A stretch of DNA of 7,949 bases, from contig CAMLOC010000132.1 in assembly GCA_946481465.1 (NCBI GenBank), positions 1 to 7,949 on the forward strand. The letters run 5' to 3'. The position numbers and the translations under genes are program-made. Under the pieces are notes generated by a model. The model saw nothing but the letters and a program-made list of their open reading frames with translations. It searched no databases and had not been told where the DNA came from. This document shows positions 6,299-7,949 of the stretch, piece by piece (position 1 is the first letter of the stretch; every line of letters begins with the position of its first letter). This stretch comes from an uncultured Shinella sp. GTDB taxonomy: Bacteria; Pseudomonadota; Alphaproteobacteria; Rhizobiales; Rhizobiaceae.

Positions 6299-6350
6299 AA
6301 AAAGCCCGCCTGCCCGGCCGCAAGACGTTCGTCTATCGGCCGGAGCGGGC
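6299..6350 (-). terminator. Rho-independent terminator of the ABC transporter operon
   Basis: Read on the minus strand, a long GC-rich hairpin ends in five T residues (6303-6299). The outer stem pairs GCGGGC (6345-6350) with GCCCGC (6304-6309), and the inner stem pairs CGGCCGG (6337-6343) with CCGGCCG (6314-6320), with a small bulge between. The apex contains a further inverted repeat, AGACGTTCGTCT (6323-6334). It begins about 30 nt after the ATPase stop codon and lies 49 nt before the rarA start, so it should insulate rarA from transporter transcription. The plus strand lacks a T-run, so termination looks one-directional. Confidence 0.85.
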
Positions 6351-6368
6351 GGGGTCAAAGGCAATCGT

Positions 6369-6380
6369 GCGCGATCGCGC
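6369..6380. repeat. 12-bp perfect palindrome GCGCGATCGCGC
   Basis: A perfect palindrome lies immediately beyond the ATPase stop codon (6383-6381), between the gene and its terminator. It could form a short stem in the mRNA 3' end, but with no loop it is a poor hairpin. In GC-rich DNA it may be a chance occurrence. Confidence 0.4.
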
Positions 6381-7151
6381 TCAGTGCAGGCCGAAGAGGT
6401 CCAGCAGCTCCTCGCGGTAGCGGACGAATTCCGGTGCGCTGCGGTCGCGCGGGCGCGGCAGGTCGATATCGATCAGCCGCGGCGCCGCGTTCTTCTCGCG
6501 CGGCAGGATGAGGATGCGGTCGGCAAGGTAGACCGCCTCCTCCAGGTCGTGGGTCACGAGGATGGTCGTCACGTCCTCGTCGCGCCAGATGCGCGTCAGC
6601 TCCTGCTGCATGCCGATCTTCGTCATGGCATCGAGCGCGCCGAGCGGCTCGTCGAGCAGCAGGATCTCCGGCTGGACGGCGAGCGCCCGGGCGATGCCGA
6701 CGCGCTGCGCCATGCCGCCGGAAAGCTGCCGCGGATAGGCGCTCTCGAAGGATTGCAGGCCGACGAGCTGGACATAGCGCCGCGCCCGGTTTCGCGCCTC
6801 CGCACGGCTGACGCCGCGCGTGTCGAGGCCGAAGGCGACGTTTTCGAGCACGGTCAGCCAGGGCAGCAGGCGCGGTTCCTGGAAGATGACGGCCCGCTCC
6901 GCGCCGACGCCAGAGACGGCCTTGCCGTCGATCAGCACCTCGCCGCCATCGGCGTTCTCCAGCCCGGCGAGGATGCGCAGCAGCGTCGTCTTGCCCGAGC
7001 CGCTGGCGCCGACGATGGCAAGGCTCTCGCCGGAGCGGATCTTCAGGTTGATATCGCTGAGGACCGGCAGCGGACGGCCGTTCAGGCTGTAGTTCTTCGA
7101 GAGGTGACGGATCGTCACCTCTCCACGGATCGTTTCGGCGGACAGGCTCAT
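6381..7151 (-). CDS. ABC importer ATP-binding protein, SsuB/TauB/nitrate type
   Basis: This 256-residue protein is a complete ABC nucleotide-binding subunit that powers uptake at the cytoplasmic face of the inner membrane. It has Walker A GASGSGKTT (48-56), Q-loop Gln91 in FQEPRLLPW (90-98), signature LSGGMAQR (143-150), Walker B ILLLDEP (163-169), D-loop GALD (171-174) and switch His201 (VTHD). The FQEPRLLPW and GGMAQR forms are typical of the sulfonate/taurine/nitrate subfamily. I start it at MSLSAETI (ATG at 7151), preceded by GAGG at 7160-7163, 8 nt away. A longer frame from 7205 would add 18 basic residues overlapping the preceding gene and lacks support. It follows the substrate-binding protein gene by 10 nt and is the last gene before the terminator. 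The substrate is probably an aliphatic sulfonate or a similar small organic anion, but this is uncertain, so no symbol is assigned. Confidence 0.93.
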   Translation of the reverse strand: MSLSAETIRGEVTIRHLSKNYSLNGRPLPVLSDINLKIRSGESLAIVGASGSGKTTLLRILAGLENADGGEVLIDGKAVSGVGAERAVIFQEPRLLPWLTVLENVAFGLDTRGVSRAEARNRARRYVQLVGLQSFESAYPRQLSGGMAQRVGIARALAVQPEILLLDEPLGALDAMTKIGMQQELTRIWRDEDVTTILVTHDLEEAVYLADRILILPREKNAAPRLIDIDLPRPRDRSAPEFVRYREELLDLFGLH

Positions 7152-7159
7152 GGTGCGCG

Positions 7160-7163
7160 CCTC
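7160..7163 (-). promoter_or_regulatory. Ribosome binding site of the ABC ATPase gene, overlapping the upstream stop codon
   Basis: On the minus strand the substrate-binding protein's TGA (7164-7162) runs into the GAGG (7163-7160), 8 nt before the ATG at 7151. This supports the shorter start and suggests that translation of the two genes is coupled. Confidence 0.65.
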
Positions 7164-7949
7164 AGTTCGTCGCCGCTTCGGGCGAATAGAGGATATCCTT
7201 CGCAACGAGCTGGCCTTCCTTCAGCTTGCCCTCGCGCACCAGCACGTCGATCCAGAACTGCACGTCCCGCTCGACCGGAAGACCGCCGGCGCGAACGCCG
7301 TAACCGCGGAAATACTGAGCGATGTCCGGGTTCTCGCCGCGTTCCTGCAAGGCCTTGGCGAGGATCTTGCGGGTTTCCTCCGGATGCTCGCGGGCATAGT
7401 CGAGCGCGCGGGCCGACTGTTCCACGAAGGTCTTCGCCGCCTCGGGATGCGCCTTGACGAAATCACGCCGCAGGACGACGAAGCCGCCGGCGATCTCGCC
7501 GAGCACCGCGGTGTCATCGAAGACGGCGCGCAGGCCGCCGTTCTTGCGCGCCGCGCCCTCGAAGGTCGTCTGCCAGAAGCCGAAGGCCGAGATGTCGACC
7601 TGGCCGGAGCGCAGCACCTGCTCGAGCTGCGGGCCAGGCACGACGACCTGGTTGGCCGCGTCCGTCGGCAGGCCGACCGAATGCAGCGCCTCGCGGATCG
7701 TATGGTCGAGATGGGCGCCGAGCGTGTTGACGGCGATGCTCTTGCCGGCAATGTCCTTGATCGTTTTGATCGGGCTGTCCTCCAGCACGTAGAAGACCGA
7801 CTGCACCTCCTTGTTGATGCCGTTCGAAGGATAGGCGGCGACGAAATCGTTGCCGACGGCGATGGAGTTGAGGACGGCGGCGGTGGCCGCGCTGCCGATC
7901 TCCACGTCGCCCGAGGCGAGCGCGATCAGCGAAGCCGGGCCGCCGCCGG
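7162..7949 (-). CDS. ABC transporter substrate-binding protein, NMT1/SsuA-like, C-terminal part
   Basis: The last 261 residues of a periplasmic solute-binding protein are visible; the start and signal peptide lie beyond the window edge. The frame is open to position 7949 and reads GGGPASLIALASGDVEIGSAAT, so the apparent start at 7905 is an internal GTG (the Val of SGDVEIGS), not the real start. Family features are the SGDVEIGS segment, the hinge-like YPSNGINKEVQSVFYV, the DIAGKSIAVNTLGAHLD block that begins the second lobe, SGQVDISAFGFWQ, and a helical C-terminus with EHPEETRKIL. This is the pattern of the SsuA/TauA/NrtA/THI5-like class, which delivers sulfonates, taurine, nitrate or pyrimidine-type ligands to an ABC importer. 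It is 10 nt upstream of the matching ATPase, so the two are surely one operon. The ligand cannot be assigned. Confidence 0.9.
   Translation of the reverse strand, partial: GGGPASLIALASGDVEIGSAATAAVLNSIAVGNDFVAAYPSNGINKEVQSVFYVLEDSPIKTIKDIAGKSIAVNTLGAHLDHTIREALHSVGLPTDAANQVVVPGPQLEQVLRSGQVDISAFGFWQTTFEGAARKNGGLRAVFDDTAVLGEIAGGFVVLRRDFVKAHPEAAKTFVEQSARALDYAREHPEETRKILAKALQERGENPDIAQYFRGYGVRAGGLPVERDVQFWIDVLVREGKLKEGQLVAKDILYSPEAATN

Noticed and set aside
4988..6511. Plus-strand open frame of 507 codons
   Set aside because: Antisense to rarA and running into the transporter end; the composition is typical of a mirrored high-GC gene, and no domain is visible.
6093..7457. Plus-strand open frame of 454 codons
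   Set aside because: Spans rarA, the terminator, the ATPase and the binding protein in antisense; long antisense frames over ABC ATPases in GC-rich genomes are common artefacts.
7162..7905. Complete 247-residue substrate-binding protein starting at 7905
   Set aside because: The codon at 7905 is an internal GTG within a conserved SGDVEIGS segment, and the frame stays open to the window edge, so the gene is truncated by the window.

Overview
The window reads as high-GC (well above 60% by eye) alphaproteobacterial chromosome, most likely from Rhizobiales/Rhizobiaceae. This is inferred from codon bias, the style of the RarA and ABC-transporter proteins, and tight ATGA-type gene overlaps; no rRNA or other marker gene is present. 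Coding density is very high. There is no gene-free stretch longer than about 130 bases, and I see no tRNA, IS element, CRISPR or prophage signature.

Region 1 (1-4930) is a compact lipid-metabolism cluster. I recognise it as a version of the poorly understood E. coli ynbABCD locus. On the minus strand, in transcription order, it holds: an alpha/beta-hydrolase fused to a SAM methyltransferase (YnbC-like, 4214-2478); a PAP2-type membrane protein fused to a dual-specificity phosphatase (YnbD-like, 2470-1136); a small unrecognised membrane protein (1139-702); a PlsC-family acyltransferase (705-52); and the first 17 codons of what is probably a CdsA-like CDP-diacylglycerol synthase (YnbB-like, 52-1, cut by the window edge). 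These genes are 7 nt apart or overlap by 1-4 nt, so they are very probably one translationally coupled operon. Divergent from it on the plus strand is a CDP-alcohol phosphatidyltransferase (YnbA-like, 4334-4930). The shared 119-bp divergent spacer is relatively AT-rich and contains TTGCA repeats. Together the genes encode acylation, CDP-activation, headgroup transfer, dephosphorylation, hydrolysis and methylation. That looks like a self-contained pathway for making or remodelling an unidentified phospholipid.

Region 2 (4934-6250) is rarA (mgsA), the replication-associated AAA+ ATPase. It converges on ynbA with only 3 nt between the stop codons.

Region 3 (6299-7949) is the 3' part of an ABC importer operon on the minus strand: a periplasmic substrate-binding protein of the NMT1/SsuA-like class (start beyond the window) followed by its SsuB/TauB-type ATPase. 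A rho-independent terminator follows, separating it from rarA. No permease gene is inside the window.
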